Shown here: positions 42,093 to 53,269 of the stretch, one piece after another | How positions within the stretch are numbered: the first letter of the stretch is position 1 | Layout of the letters: each line of letters opens with the position of its first letter | Origin: JAEUMD01 sp937950105 | Lineage (GTDB): Bacteria > Pseudomonadota > Alphaproteobacteria > Rhizobiales > Hyphomicrobiaceae | DNA length: 64,000 bases | Direction of reading: 5' to 3' | Assembly (NCBI GenBank): GCA_036821845.1 | Contig: DAISIT010000005.1 | Span: 24,053 to 88,052, forward strand | The notes under the pieces: model-generated | Seen by the model: the letters and a program-made list of their open reading frames with translations, nothing else | Databases searched by the model: none | Told to the model about the DNA's origin: nothing | Program-made: the position numbers and the translations under genes

Positions 42093-42992
42093 ATGGATAT
42101 GAAACCGGCAGGCGCGGGCGGCGCCGACGTGGTCAAGGACGCCAGCACCGCAAGCTTCGCCAAGGACGTGATCGAGGCATCGAAGTCGGCACTGGTGGTG
42201 GTGGATTTCTGGGCGCCGTGGTGCGGGCCCTGCCGCCAGCTGACGCCGACCATAGAGAAGGTGGTGCGCAGCTACGGCGGCAAGGTGCGCCTGGTGAAGA
42301 TCAACGTCGACGAGAACCAGGCGCTCGCCGGGCAGTTGCGCGTGCAGTCCATTCCGACCGTTTACGCGTTCCGCGACGGCAAGGTGGTCGACGGCTTCAT
42401 GGGCGCGCTGCCCGAGGGCCAGCTCCGCACGTTCATGGATCGTGCGCTCGGCGGCGATGCCGGCACGCCGATCGACGACGCTCTGGCCGAGGCAGATGCG
42501 GCGTTCGAAGCGGGTGACCTGCAGGGTGCGGCCGAGATCTATGCCGCCGTGCTGCAGGAGGATCAGCAGAATGCCGCGGCCCTCGCCGGACTCGCCCGCT
42601 GCTACCTCAAAAGCGGCGATCTCGAGCGCGCCGAGCAGACCATCGCGCTGGTGCCGCCGGACAAGGCCCGCTCCAGTGCCGTCGAGGGCGTGCGCGCGGC
42701 CCTCGAACTCGCGCGAAAGGGTGAGGAAACCGGCGACACTGGCGACCTCGAAGCCAGGGTGAAGGCCAATGCCGCCGACCATCAGGCGCGTTACGATCTC
42801 GCGGTGGCGCTGGCCGCCAAGGGGCGCAAAGCGGAGGCGGTCGATCATCTGCTCGAGATCGTGCGCCGTCAGCGCGCGTGGAACGAGGAGGCCGCGCGCA
42901 AGCAGCTCGTACAGTTCTTCGAGGCGTGGGGCCCCAAGGACGCCGCCACCATCGAGGGCCGCAAGCGGCTGTCGTCGGTGCTGTTCTCGTAA
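42093..42992 (+). CDS. Thioredoxin-TPR co-chaperone (CnoX/YbbN-like)
   Basis: A 299-residue cytoplasmic protein. The N-terminal thioredoxin domain has the active site W-A-P-W-C44-G-P-C47 with SIPTVYAFRDGKVV as the cis-proline loop. The C-terminal half is TPR-like helices (LAEADAAFEAGDLQGAAEIY, ALAGLARCYLKSGDLERAEQ). This domain order matches the CnoX/YbbN group, which protects substrates and hands them to chaperones. A strong GAGGAGGA site precedes the ATG. The next genes, LON-domain and Trm112, often travel with it. Confidence 0.92.
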   Translation: MDMKPAGAGGADVVKDASTASFAKDVIEASKSALVVVDFWAPWCGPCRQLTPTIEKVVRSYGGKVRLVKINVDENQALAGQLRVQSIPTVYAFRDGKVVDGFMGALPEGQLRTFMDRALGGDAGTPIDDALAEADAAFEAGDLQGAAEIYAAVLQEDQQNAAALAGLARCYLKSGDLERAEQTIALVPPDKARSSAVEGVRAALELARKGEETGDTGDLEARVKANAADHQARYDLAVALAAKGRKAEAVDHLLEIVRRQRAWNEEAARKQLVQFFEAWGPKDAATIEGRKRLSSVLFS

Positions 42993-43019
42993 AGGCTCGA
43001 AACCGGCTCGCAGGCTGGC

Positions 43020-43039
43020 GCCCCTCGAATTCGAGGGGC
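43020..43039. repeat. Perfect 20-bp palindrome between trx-TPR and LON-domain genes
   Basis: GCCCCTCGAA followed directly by its reverse complement TTCGAGGGGC, 27 bases after the thioredoxin gene stop. It could form an intercistronic hairpin that ends transcription or stabilises upstream mRNA. There is no uridine tract after it. Confidence 0.7.
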
Positions 43040-43091
43040 TTGGGCCGCGGGCGGCCGGAGCGGCAAGCCTGCTGCAGAAAAGGAATATGCG

Positions 43092-43790
43092 GTGGCCACC
43101 ACGGACCGTTATCGCTCGACCAGCGATCTGCCGCGCGAGCTGCCGCTGTTTCCCTTGCGCGGGGCCATCCTGCTGCCGCGGGTGACGCTGCCGCTCAACA
43201 TTTTCGAACCGCGCTATCTGGCGATGGTCGATGCGGTGATGAGCGGCCGCCGCCTCATCGGCATCCTCCAACCCGACGGACCGGCACCCGAACACGCCGC
43301 CGCCAGCATGAGCGAAAGCCCGCTCGGCAAGTCCGTGGCGCTGAAGCGGGTCGGTTGTGCCGGCCGCGTCACGTCGTATCAGGAGACCGACGACGGTCGC
43401 CTGCTCATAACGCTGACCGGCGTCGCGCGCTTCACGCTCGCCGGCGAGAAACAGGACGCGCAGCCCTACCGCACCGGCCTCGTCGCCTTCGAGCGCTTCG
43501 AGAGCGATCTCGAGGCAGGACTCGGCGAGGACGAGGTCGATCGCGAGACCTTGTTGCGCGTGTTGCGCAGCTACCTCGATGCCAAGGAACTGCGGACCGA
43601 TTGGGCTGCCGTGCTCAAGTCCTCCAGCGAATTTCTCGTCAACGCCCTGTCGGTGATGAGCCCGTACGGGCCGGAAGAAAAGCAGGCCCTGCTCGAAGCC
43701 GCCGATCTCAGGACGCGGGCCGAAGTTCTGGTGGCGCTCGCCGAGATGGAACTCGCCTCGAGCGGCAGCGCCGGCGGCATGGTGCAGTAG
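43092..43790 (+). CDS. LON peptidase substrate-binding-domain protein
   Basis: A 232-residue protein consisting of the Lon N-terminal substrate-binding fold without ATPase or protease parts. It begins with ELPLFPLRGAILLPRVTLPL and NIFEPRYLAMV, then GCAGRVTSYQETDDGRLLIT, as in the stand-alone family COG2802. Function is unknown; a role in protein quality control is inferred from the fold. Start is a GTG at 43092 preceded by AGGAATAT. It sits between the thioredoxin-TPR and Trm112 genes. Confidence 0.9.
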   Translation: MATTDRYRSTSDLPRELPLFPLRGAILLPRVTLPLNIFEPRYLAMVDAVMSGRRLIGILQPDGPAPEHAAASMSESPLGKSVALKRVGCAGRVTSYQETDDGRLLITLTGVARFTLAGEKQDAQPYRTGLVAFERFESDLEAGLGEDEVDRETLLRVLRSYLDAKELRTDWAAVLKSSSEFLVNALSVMSPYGPEEKQALLEAADLRTRAEVLVALAEMELASSGSAGGMVQ

Positions 43791-43825
43791 CGCGTGGTGG
43801 AGCGCAGAGCGGGGAGTGTCGCGTC

Positions 43826-44035
43826 ATGAGTGCTGATGAAAGCGGCGCCGGCCGTCGGATCGATCCGCGCGTTCTCGCCGTGCTCGTTTGTCCGTTCAGC
43901 AAGCATCCGCTGGACTACGATGCCGAGGCGCAGGAGCTGATTTCCCGCAAGGCGCAGCTCGCGTTCCCCGTTCGCGATGGGGTGCCGATCCTGACGCTCG
44001 ATGCGGCGCGCCGTCTCGACGACACCAAGACCTGA
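43826..44035 (+). CDS. Trm112 family protein
   Basis: A 69-residue protein of the Trm112/YcaR type. The family core reads DPRVLAVLVCPFSKHPLDYD then AFPVRDGVPILTLDAARRL. Only one of the zinc-ligand cysteines is kept, usual for bacterial members. In eukaryotes and archaea Trm112 activates methyltransferases; bacterial roles are unclear. GGGGAG precedes the ATG at 43826. It lies 36 bases after the LON-domain gene and is likely co-transcribed. Confidence 0.9.
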   Translation: MSADESGAGRRIDPRVLAVLVCPFSKHPLDYDAEAQELISRKAQLAFPVRDGVPILTLDAARRLDDTKT

Positions 44036-44164
44036 TCGGCGCCGGGTGCGCTTGCGGATCGCTGCCGGGACACGCCGCAAGATTCCGTTCACCAAGTCAT
44101 TTCAAGCTTTATCAAAGGGCGCCGTGGTTCGGTCGTAGCTGACAGCAACTGACCGGGCGGCAAC

Positions 44165-46609
<2,445 letters not shown>

Positions 46610-46725
46610 ACCGGCCACGCGCGGTCGCCAAACTGTCACCGATCCGTGCTAACCACCGCACGGGATGAACGAGGCGGCGACGCATTCGATTCGCGCGTCT
46701 CGTCGAGCGTCGGAGGGGGAAGCCG

Positions 46726-47703
46726 ATGGTGACCGGAATGGCGCGTGATCTGGCTCAGCGCATCAGCAATCGACAGGGGCTGCTGCGTCCGCCGAAGGGG
46801 CTCTTGGCGCGTCATGCGCTAGCCAAGATGCGGGAGCCGGGGTTCCCGGTGCGCCGCAAGCCGCCCAAGGTCTATGGCCGCATCGGCGATCTCGAAGTTC
46901 GACTGGCCGAGACGTGGCGTGACGTGAAACTGGCGCAGCGGCTACGCTACAACGTGTTCTACAACGAGATGTCGGCGAAGCCGAGCTTTCTCGCCGAGAT
47001 GCGCCAGCGTGACGAGGATGCGTTCGATCCGATCTGCGACCACCTGCTCGTCGTCGATACGTCCGCGGCCGGCAATCGCGATACCTGGGGCTCGTCGCGC
47101 AAGCCGAGCGTGGTCGGCACCTATCGCGTGCTGCGCCAGGACGTGGCTGATCGCCACTTCGGCTTCTACACGGCGCGCGAGTACGACATTGCGCCGCTGA
47201 TAGCGCGCCGCTCGCCGAAGTACCGCTTCATGGAGCTTGGTCGCTCGTGCGTGCTGAAGCCGTATCGCACCAAGCGCTCGGTCGAGCTGCTGTGGCACGG
47301 GCTCTGGACCTACGTGCGCGAGCACAAGGTCGATGTGATGATCGGGTGCGCCAGCTTCGAGGGCACGGATCCCAAGGCGCACAAGATGGCGCTGTCGTTC
47401 CTGCATCATTATGCGCGCGCGCCGGAAGAGTGGCGGTGCCGCGCCTATGATCATCTCTATCAGGGCATGGACCTGCTGCCCAAGGACGCCGTCGATGCCA
47501 GGGCAGCATTGAAGGCGCTGCCACCGCTCATCAAGGGTTACCTGCGGCTCGGCGCTTTTGTCGGCGACGGTGCCGTGATCGATCACCAGTTCGGCACCAC
47601 CGACGTGCTGATCATCCTGCCGGTCGAGAAGATCGATCCACGCTACTTCGAGCACTTCGGTGCACCCGACGAGGTGAAGAGCCGCGTCGCGCCCGGCCTC
47701 TGA
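46726..47703 (+). CDS. olsB: L-ornithine N-alpha-acyltransferase
   Basis: Adds a 3-hydroxyacyl chain from ACP to ornithine, the first step to ornithine lipids. The 325-residue GNAT-fold protein has the OlsB hallmarks: RFMELGRSCVLKPYRTKR, VELLWHGLW, DVMIGCASFEGT and ALPPLIKGYLRLGAFVGDGA, with LRYNVFY in the N-terminal half. About 50 extra N-terminal residues precede the domain. GGAGGGGG precedes the ATG. The second enzyme, OlsA, is not nearby. Ornithine lipids are membrane lipids often used under phosphate limitation. Confidence 0.92.
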   Translation: MVTGMARDLAQRISNRQGLLRPPKGLLARHALAKMREPGFPVRRKPPKVYGRIGDLEVRLAETWRDVKLAQRLRYNVFYNEMSAKPSFLAEMRQRDEDAFDPICDHLLVVDTSAAGNRDTWGSSRKPSVVGTYRVLRQDVADRHFGFYTAREYDIAPLIARRSPKYRFMELGRSCVLKPYRTKRSVELLWHGLWTYVREHKVDVMIGCASFEGTDPKAHKMALSFLHHYARAPEEWRCRAYDHLYQGMDLLPKDAVDARAALKALPPLIKGYLRLGAFVGDGAVIDHQFGTTDVLIILPVEKIDPRYFEHFGAPDEVKSRVAPGL

Positions 47704-47757
47704 CAGCGAACCGCCACAACGGTCGCCCGGGCGGGTTCCTCGCCAGGCTTGCGGATC

Positions 47758-48771
47758 TCACTCGACGGGTGTGAGTGTGAAGCCGGCCTTGCGCAGCAGT
47801 GCGACGAGGCCGTGCTCTCCGATCAGATGCAGGGCGCCGACGGCGATCAGCGCGTCGCCCTTTTCGAGCAGCGGGCGTGCCTTCTCGCTCATGCGCAGGT
47901 TGCGATCGACCACCAGCAGTTTGTGGAAGCCTGCGAACGCGTCGCGTCCGATGCCGGCGCGCTCGGCGAGGGCGATCTGTAGCGGCCACACTGCGCCGAG
48001 CTTGCGGCCCGCGTAGAGCTGCAACAGCGTCTCCATGTTGTCGTCCGCGCGGTCCGCGTAGCGCAGGCTCGCCTTGAGCATTCCGACCTGCTGCTCGTGC
48101 GGCACGGAGGCCATGGCTTCGAGCTGGCTGGCGATCGATTCGAGGCCGACGATCGCCTTGCCGCCGGTGCGCGCTTCCTCGGCGATCCTGGCGTCGAGCA
48201 CGGCGCGGCCGGCGCGCGTGCGCTCCCGCTCGCACTCCGACAGAGCCAGCATCATCGTGACCACCCAGGGCCGGAACAGAGGGGCTGCAGCGGCTGGAAT
48301 GCCGGCGCCGGAGAGCGTGCGCCCGGCGATCTCCAGCTCGTCCGAGGTGAGCATCGAATCGAGCCGGCGGCCATCCGAGAAGGCGACGAGCTGTCCGGAT
48401 TTCCCCATCGCTGCCGCGGTCGCCTCGGGTGTCAGATCGGCGACCTCGAGCGCGACGACGCGCGCGGATGCCAGGGCCGATCGCACATTGGGCGATAGCG
48501 TCGTCACGCGCTGGTCGGTCAGGTGAATGGTGCCGAGCAGATGCGAGGTCGGCGTGCCGGCGCGTTCGACGCGCCACAAGACGTGCGATGCATTGCTGGT
48601 GGCGTCGGCCTCGCGCAGCACGCGGGCGTGCAAGTCCGGCGCGACCGAGCGCAACTCGTCGAGCACGTTGGCGCCGCCGCAGGTCGGCACAGCTGCCGCG
48701 CCGAGGCTGGTGCCCGCGAGCGCAGCGCAGGCCGTCATGACACGTAGGAACTTGCGCAGGCAGCGAAGCAT
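47758..48771 (-). CDS. TraB/GumN family protein, exported
   Basis: A 337-residue protein with a signal peptide (about residues 1-27). The TraB/GumN domain shows SHLLGTIHLTD, a conserved His motif, VVALEVADL, and near the C-terminus GDALIAVGALHLIGEHGLVA with the second histidine pair. The fold is thought to be a metal-dependent hydrolase; bacterial members have no settled role. The ATG at 48769-48771 begins the signal peptide; a start 22 codons upstream has none. It lies 81 bases after xerC on the same strand. Confidence 0.88.
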   Translation of the reverse strand: MLRCLRKFLRVMTACAALAGTSLGAAAVPTCGGANVLDELRSVAPDLHARVLREADATSNASHVLWRVERAGTPTSHLLGTIHLTDQRVTTLSPNVRSALASARVVALEVADLTPEATAAAMGKSGQLVAFSDGRRLDSMLTSDELEIAGRTLSGAGIPAAAAPLFRPWVVTMMLALSECERERTRAGRAVLDARIAEEARTGGKAIVGLESIASQLEAMASVPHEQQVGMLKASLRYADRADDNMETLLQLYAGRKLGAVWPLQIALAERAGIGRDAFAGFHKLLVVDRNLRMSEKARPLLEKGDALIAVGALHLIGEHGLVALLRKAGFTLTPVE

Positions 48772-48852
48772 GGAGTTTTCCCGGCGGGGCGGAGAGCATC
48801 GGAAAGAGACCGTGGCAGCAAAGCCGCTTCGCCTCAACCTCGGATCGCCGCG

Positions 48853-49851
48853 TCAGCGGCGCGGATGCGCGGCATCGTAAACGGCGAGCAACCGGTCGCG
48901 ATCGACCTCGGTATAGACCTGCGTGGTGGAGAGCGAGGCATGTCCCAGCAACTCCTGGATCTGGCGCAGGTCGGCACCGGAGGCCAGCAGGTGCGTGGCG
49001 AACGAGTGGCGCAGCGCGTGCGGCGTCGCCGTCAGGGGAAGGCTCATTTCGTCGCGCATCCGCTGCATGGCGAGCTGGATCAGGCGCGGCGACAACGGCC
49101 CGCCTTTGGCGCCGAGGAACAGCGGGCCGTCGGACGCCAGCGGATAGGGACAGAGCGCGATGTAGCGGTCGATCGCGCGTTGCGTGACCGGCAGAACCGG
49201 GACCATGCGTTCCTTGCCGCCCTTGCCGCGAATGGTGACGACGTCGCGGCCCGAAACCGGTGCCTCGCTGGCCGTCAGCGACAGCGCCTCCGAGATGCGT
49301 AGCCCACTGCCATAGAGCAACAGCATCACGGCGCAATCGCGCGCTGCGATCCAGTCGAGTTCTGTCGCCATGGTGTCGCCGGCGACCACCTCGCGGGCAT
49401 GCTGCACCGTCAGTGGCTTCGGCACAGAGTGAGGAGTCTTGGGCAGGGCCACGCGGCGGATCGAGCGATTGCGGATGGCGCGCTCGGCTTCGAGCCAGGC
49501 GAAGAACGTGCGCAGTGCCGAGAGCGTGCGCGCCAGCGAGCGACTGACGACGCCCTGTTTGCGGCGGGCAGCGAGAAACGCGCGCACGGTGCGCACGTCG
49601 AGCGCCGCGAAATCGCCGAGGCAGGGCGCGTGCCCGCGATGTGCGGCGAGAAAATCCGTCAACTGGCGGAGATCGCGCTCGTAGGCGGCGAGCGTCGCGC
49701 CGGAATAGCCGCGCTCGCGTTCGAGGTGGCCGAGCCAGCCCGCTGCGGCCTCCGCCAGATCGCCGCCGAAGTCGAGGCCGCCAACGGCGGTACCCGGAGG
49801 CGCGTCCTGCGCGTGTGCCCGGTCGGTTGCGAATGCCAGTCTGCTTGCCAT
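48853..49851 (-). CDS. xerC: Tyrosine recombinase XerC
   Basis: A 332-residue site-specific recombinase that resolves chromosome dimers at dif with XerD. The N-terminal SAM-like domain runs to about residue 140. The catalytic set is complete: Arg in GSGLRISEAL, Lys in RGKGGKERM, HALRHSFATHLL, LGHASLS and Tyr in TQVYTEVD. XerC rather than XerD is inferred from the priA-transaldolase-atp neighbourhood and the HLERERGYS start. The ATG at 49849-49851 has AGCAGGG; an ATG at 49926 would add 25 residues. No prophage genes are near. Confidence 0.88.
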   Translation of the reverse strand: MASRLAFATDRAHAQDAPPGTAVGGLDFGGDLAEAAAGWLGHLERERGYSGATLAAYERDLRQLTDFLAAHRGHAPCLGDFAALDVRTVRAFLAARRKQGVVSRSLARTLSALRTFFAWLEAERAIRNRSIRRVALPKTPHSVPKPLTVQHAREVVAGDTMATELDWIAARDCAVMLLLYGSGLRISEALSLTASEAPVSGRDVVTIRGKGGKERMVPVLPVTQRAIDRYIALCPYPLASDGPLFLGAKGGPLSPRLIQLAMQRMRDEMSLPLTATPHALRHSFATHLLASGADLRQIQELLGHASLSTTQVYTEVDRDRLLAVYDAAHPRR

Positions 49852-50075
49852 CGAACCCTGCTCGCGAGCTGCGGATCTCCAAAACAGCGGCGATTTGGTT
49901 AACGCGCCGTTAACGATGTCGGTCACCTCCGGCCCGACGTTAAGCCGATTCGTCGGTTCCGGCCGCTAACCTGCTGACGCGGGCGTAGAAGTAGAGCCCG
50001 GCTTTCGGCATTATGGCTGAGAGTGGCGTGGTGGATCGCGGTGTAATCTCTCTTGGCGTGGCGAGGATGGCTCGC

Positions 50076-51314
50076 ATGTACGAGCGTTTTGCAGGTTCTC
50101 GGCGCCGCGCGTCGAGCAGACGGTCGGGTGCGAAGCTTGGACCGATGGTGCTCGCCGCGCTGGTTGCATCGCCCGCCCTCGCCAATGACGCGGAGCGTCT
50201 CACGTTTCGCGCCGGTTGCGAGACGGGAGACCGCATCGTCGTCGCGGCCGTGGGCGATCTGTTGTTTCACAACGCCCTGCAGCGGCAGGCACTCGCGAAA
50301 GGCGGCAGCTATCGGGAGCTGTGGCGCCCGCTCGAGCCCGTGCTGGAGACGGCGGACATCACGTACGGGAATCTCGAAGGACCGGTGGCGGAGGGCGTGT
50401 CGTTGATCGGCCGTCCGGTCGCCCGGGTCGCGCGTCGTTGGGATGGCAACGTCTACGGTGCACCGCGCGGAGCCTTGAATTTCAACTACCATCCTTCGCT
50501 CGTCGACGACCTCGTCGCATCGGGCTTCGACATCGTCTCGACCGCCAACAACCACGCCGCCGACCGCGGGCCGCTCGGCATCGACCGGACGGTGCAGGCT
50601 CTCACGGCGCGCGGGTTGGCCTTCAGCGGCACGCGATCGCGCAGCGACCTCGCGCAGGGCAAGTGGGCGGTCAAGACCGAGGCCAAGGGCTTCACCATCG
50701 CGTGGATCGCCTGCAGCTACTCGACCAACGGCATGCCCGACCGTCATGGCCAGGTGCTCAACTGCTATTCGGCGCGCGATCGCATCCTCGAGGAGATCCG
50801 CTGGAACGCCGCGGACCCGGATGTCGATGCGGTGATCCTGACGCCGCATTGGGGCGTCGAAAAATCGGCGGCGCCTCTGGCATCTGATCGCGCCTATGCC
50901 CGCGAGGCGATCGAGGCGGGTGCCACGGCCATTGTCGGAACCCATCCGCACGTGCTGCAGGGCTGGGAGAGGATGACGACCGCCGATGGTCGCGACGGGC
51001 TCGTCATCTATTCGACCGGAAACTTCGTCTCGAATCAGGTCTCGGACGATCAGCGCACCGGGATCGTGGCCGCCATCGAGATGACGCGGCGGGCTGCGGG
51101 AGGAAAAGCCGAAGTGTCGGCAGCGGGCTTCATTCCCACGTGGGTTGAGCGCGGCCCGCACCGGGTACGCGAGATGAAGATTGCAATGGGCGATCGGCTG
51201 CCAGCACCATTGCGCCGGTTGCCGAAGGGCAACCGGATCGCTGCGGACGGACTCCGCGATCTACCGCGCGATTGTCCCGTAACGGCGGCGGTCGACGCCG
51301 CGGCCACGAGATAA
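50076..51314 (+). CDS. CapA family protein (metallophosphatase-like)
   Basis: A 412-residue protein of the CapA/PGA_cap family, first known from poly-gamma-glutamate capsule synthesis but with a metallophosphatase-like fold. A short hydrophobic leader (PMVLAALVASPALA) precedes AAVGDLLFHNAL, GNLEGPVAEG, STANNHAADRG, LTPHWGVE and GTHPHVLQG, the family's metal-binding motif series. No other capsule genes are nearby, so its substrate is open. An ATG at 50076 has GAGGA seven bases upstream; in-frame ATGs at 50013 and 50067 are alternatives. Confidence 0.85.
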   Translation: MYERFAGSRRRASSRRSGAKLGPMVLAALVASPALANDAERLTFRAGCETGDRIVVAAVGDLLFHNALQRQALAKGGSYRELWRPLEPVLETADITYGNLEGPVAEGVSLIGRPVARVARRWDGNVYGAPRGALNFNYHPSLVDDLVASGFDIVSTANNHAADRGPLGIDRTVQALTARGLAFSGTRSRSDLAQGKWAVKTEAKGFTIAWIACSYSTNGMPDRHGQVLNCYSARDRILEEIRWNAADPDVDAVILTPHWGVEKSAAPLASDRAYAREAIEAGATAIVGTHPHVLQGWERMTTADGRDGLVIYSTGNFVSNQVSDDQRTGIVAAIEMTRRAAGGKAEVSAAGFIPTWVERGPHRVREMKIAMGDRLPAPLRRLPKGNRIAADGLRDLPRDCPVTAAVDAAATR

Positions 51315-51381
51315 GGCGAACGGCGCTGCGGTCATGACACGCGCAGCGCCGCCGGAGTGTCGCCAGGGGCGTGCGACACGG

Positions 51382-51915
51382 CTACTTGGTCATCTCCGAG
51401 ACGTTCTTCTGTGCGGACTGCGCCAGCGATGCTGCGCGGTCGACGAGCGGCTCCAGGATCGGCTGCAGGTACGGCTTCAGATCGATATTGCCGAGATTGC
51501 TGGTCACGCGGTTGAACGTCGACTCGACGTTGTGTGCCCGCATTTCATCGCGGACGGCGCGACGCAGGTCGCGCGCCTGACGGTCGAAGTTGCGGCGCAC
51601 GTTGTCGAATCCGCTGCGCGACGAGCTGCGGTTGCGCATGATGAGCGCGGCCACGGCGCCCACGGCGATGACGCCTGCGATGGCAAGCGTCGGATTGCGC
51701 TGCAGGGTCCGGTTTGCCGCCGCAACCGCGCTGCTCATGGTGTTGACCGCGTTGTCCCAAAGTTCGTCGGCTTGATCGGTGAGGCCGGTGTCGGACCTGT
51801 TCCCGGCGGAACCGCGCGATGTGACCCGGTTGTGAGAATGGTCGCTGGCGCCCGGAGAACGCATCTCAGCCAGGCGCTCGTTGGGGCTCGAATTTTCGGA
51901 CTGGCTATGGCTCAT
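51382..51915 (-). CDS. Uncharacterised single-span membrane protein, predicted general stress gene
   Basis: A 177-residue protein. Residues 1-50 are hydrophilic and Ser/Arg/Asn-rich. A helical segment NAVNTMSSAVAAANRTL and one membrane span (PTLAIAGVIAVGAVAALIM) follow, then a basic turn RNRSSSRSG and a long amphipathic helix. The layout recalls YtxH/ElaB-like tail proteins without clear homology. An exact EcfG promoter lies 36 bases upstream of the ATG, so stress induction is predicted. Immediate neighbours are CapA (convergent) and bfd (divergent). Confidence 0.75.
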   Translation of the reverse strand: MSHSQSENSSPNERLAEMRSPGASDHSHNRVTSRGSAGNRSDTGLTDQADELWDNAVNTMSSAVAAANRTLQRNPTLAIAGVIAVGAVAALIMRNRSSSRSGFDNVRRNFDRQARDLRRAVRDEMRAHNVESTFNRVTSNLGNIDLKPYLQPILEPLVDRAASLAQSAQKNVSEMTK

Positions 51916-51950
51916 CGGCTCACCTCGTTGATCGATCGTTGCGGCACAGA

Positions 51951-51975
51951 AACGCGGGCCACCCGTAGCGGTTCC
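51951..51975 (-). promoter_or_regulatory. EcfG-type promoter of the 51382-51915 gene
   Basis: On the minus strand: GGAAC (51975-51971), 16-base spacer, CGTT (51954-51951). The match and spacing are identical to the boxes at phyR, nepR and dps. Confidence 0.78.
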
Positions 51976-52238
51976 GGAGAAGGCGCCATTTTCAGTGGGC
52001 TGCGGGCGTCGATGGCATTTGGACGCAGGGCAGGGCCGCTTGACAACGGCCGGCACCAGCGTGTTCTTTATCGCTCGCGTCAGGAATGCTGGCGCGCCGA
52101 TGTCGGGGCCTTGAACCCTGTCGATTGGGGAAGACCAATGCGCAGTTGTGGTCGCGTCCGGGGCAGCTCCCGGGCCTTCTTGCATGCCGTCGCGGGCGTC
52201 GTGTGCGCTCGTTGCCTCCCGTGGGGGAGGGTCGTGGC

Positions 52239-52529
52239 ATGATCGTCTGTTCCTGCACCGTCATTACCGATCACGACATCGAGCTGGCCCTGCTCGACAT
52301 CATGATCCAGCCCGATCCGCCGCTGCCGACACCGGGCGTGATCTTTCGCCATCTTTCGAAGAAGATGCAGTGCTGCGGCTGTGCACCGCTGACGGTCGAA
52401 CTCATTTACGACAAGCTCGATGCGCTCGTCGCCAAGGGTCTCGTCTGCCCGAACGCCTGCTCCAGCGTGAAGTCGCGGATGCAGCGAGCCAAGGCTCGCC
52501 GTGAGATCGGTGCACTCGCCGACGCCTGA
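52239..52529 (+). CDS. bfd: Bacterioferritin-associated ferredoxin
   Basis: A 96-residue (2Fe-2S) protein that reduces bacterioferritin to release iron. The ligand cysteines are C4 and C6 in MIVCSCTVIT and the CCGCAP motif near residue 49. A helical C-terminus of about 40 residues extends the usual 60-70-residue Bfd. GGAGGG precedes the ATG at 52239. It lies 68 bases upstream of bfr, its functional partner, and is probably co-transcribed. No Irr or Fur box was recognised upstream. Confidence 0.88.
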   Translation: MIVCSCTVITDHDIELALLDIMIQPDPPLPTPGVIFRHLSKKMQCCGCAPLTVELIYDKLDALVAKGLVCPNACSSVKSRMQRAKARREIGALADA

Positions 52530-52597
52530 TTGAACTTCGCCCCGCTCGATACTATGCTCCCTCGGCAAACAATCAACCGGGCGATGCGGAGCTGTTC

Positions 52598-53089
52598 ATG
52601 AAGGGCGATCCCGAAGTCATCAAGATGCTCAACGAGGCGCTGAAGCTCGAGCTTGGCGCAGTCAACCAGTACTGGCTGCACTACCGCCTGCTCGAAGACT
52701 GGGGCTACACCAAGCTCGCCAAGAAGGAGCGCGCCGAGTCGATCGAGGAAATGCAGCACGCCGACAAGATCATCGCGCGCATCATCTTTCTCGAGGGGCA
52801 CCCGAACCTGCAGCACGTCGCGCCGCTGATGATCGGCCAGAACATCAAGGAAGTGCTCGAGTGTGATCTCAAGGGCGAGTACATCGCCAAGGAGCATTAC
52901 ATGAAGGGCCGCGCGCTCTGCCGCGACAAGGAAGATTACGTGTCGATGGAGCTGTTCGCCGATCTCCTGGAGGACGAGGAAGGGCACATCGATTTCCTCG
53001 AAACCCAGCTCGAGCTGTTGAACAAGATCGGCGCGCAGAACTACGGCATGCTCAACGCGGACTCGGCCAACGACGTCGAAGGACACTGA
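52598..53089 (+). CDS. bfr: Bacterioferritin
   Basis: A 163-residue subunit of the 24-mer haem-containing iron store. It starts MKGDPEVIKMLNEALKLELG. The ferroxidase glutamates and histidines are visible in ELGAVNQYWLHYRLLEDWG, EEMQHADK (also holding the haem-ligand methionine) and LEDEEGHIDFLE. It is preceded by bfd and followed by a strong terminator, making a compact iron-storage operon. Confidence 0.96.
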   Translation: MKGDPEVIKMLNEALKLELGAVNQYWLHYRLLEDWGYTKLAKKERAESIEEMQHADKIIARIIFLEGHPNLQHVAPLMIGQNIKEVLECDLKGEYIAKEHYMKGRALCRDKEDYVSMELFADLLEDEEGHIDFLETQLELLNKIGAQNYGMLNADSANDVEGH

Positions 53090-53108
53090 ACGCATCAGAG
53101 GATTTGCG

Positions 53109-53137
53109 AGGCCCCTGCAGCGATGCGGGGGCCTTTT
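53109..53137 (+). terminator. Rho-independent terminator of bfd-bfr
   Basis: An 11-bp stem (53109-53119 with 53124-53134, one G-T pair) with loop GCGA, followed by TTT, 20 bases after the bfr stop. Confidence 0.85.
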
Positions 53138-53269
53138 GCTTGCGGGCTCGTGACGGGAGCGTGGCGCGAACATGAACGGGAGATGAGCGGCGGGGTCAGA
53201 AGGCGTTCAGCCCGGCGCGGTCATGTTGGGCCTCAAGACAGTGATTCACCGGCCAGAGGGGCACGACAG

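Noticed and set aside
48853..49851. Tyrosine recombinase as part of a prophage or integron
   Set aside because: No attachment sites, cassette or phage genes are present, and the neighbourhood and N-terminal domain fit the housekeeping XerC.
49936..49960. Near-match to an EcfG promoter upstream of xerC (minus strand GGAAC-N16-CGTC)
   Set aside because: The -10 element is imperfect and xerC is not a known stress gene.
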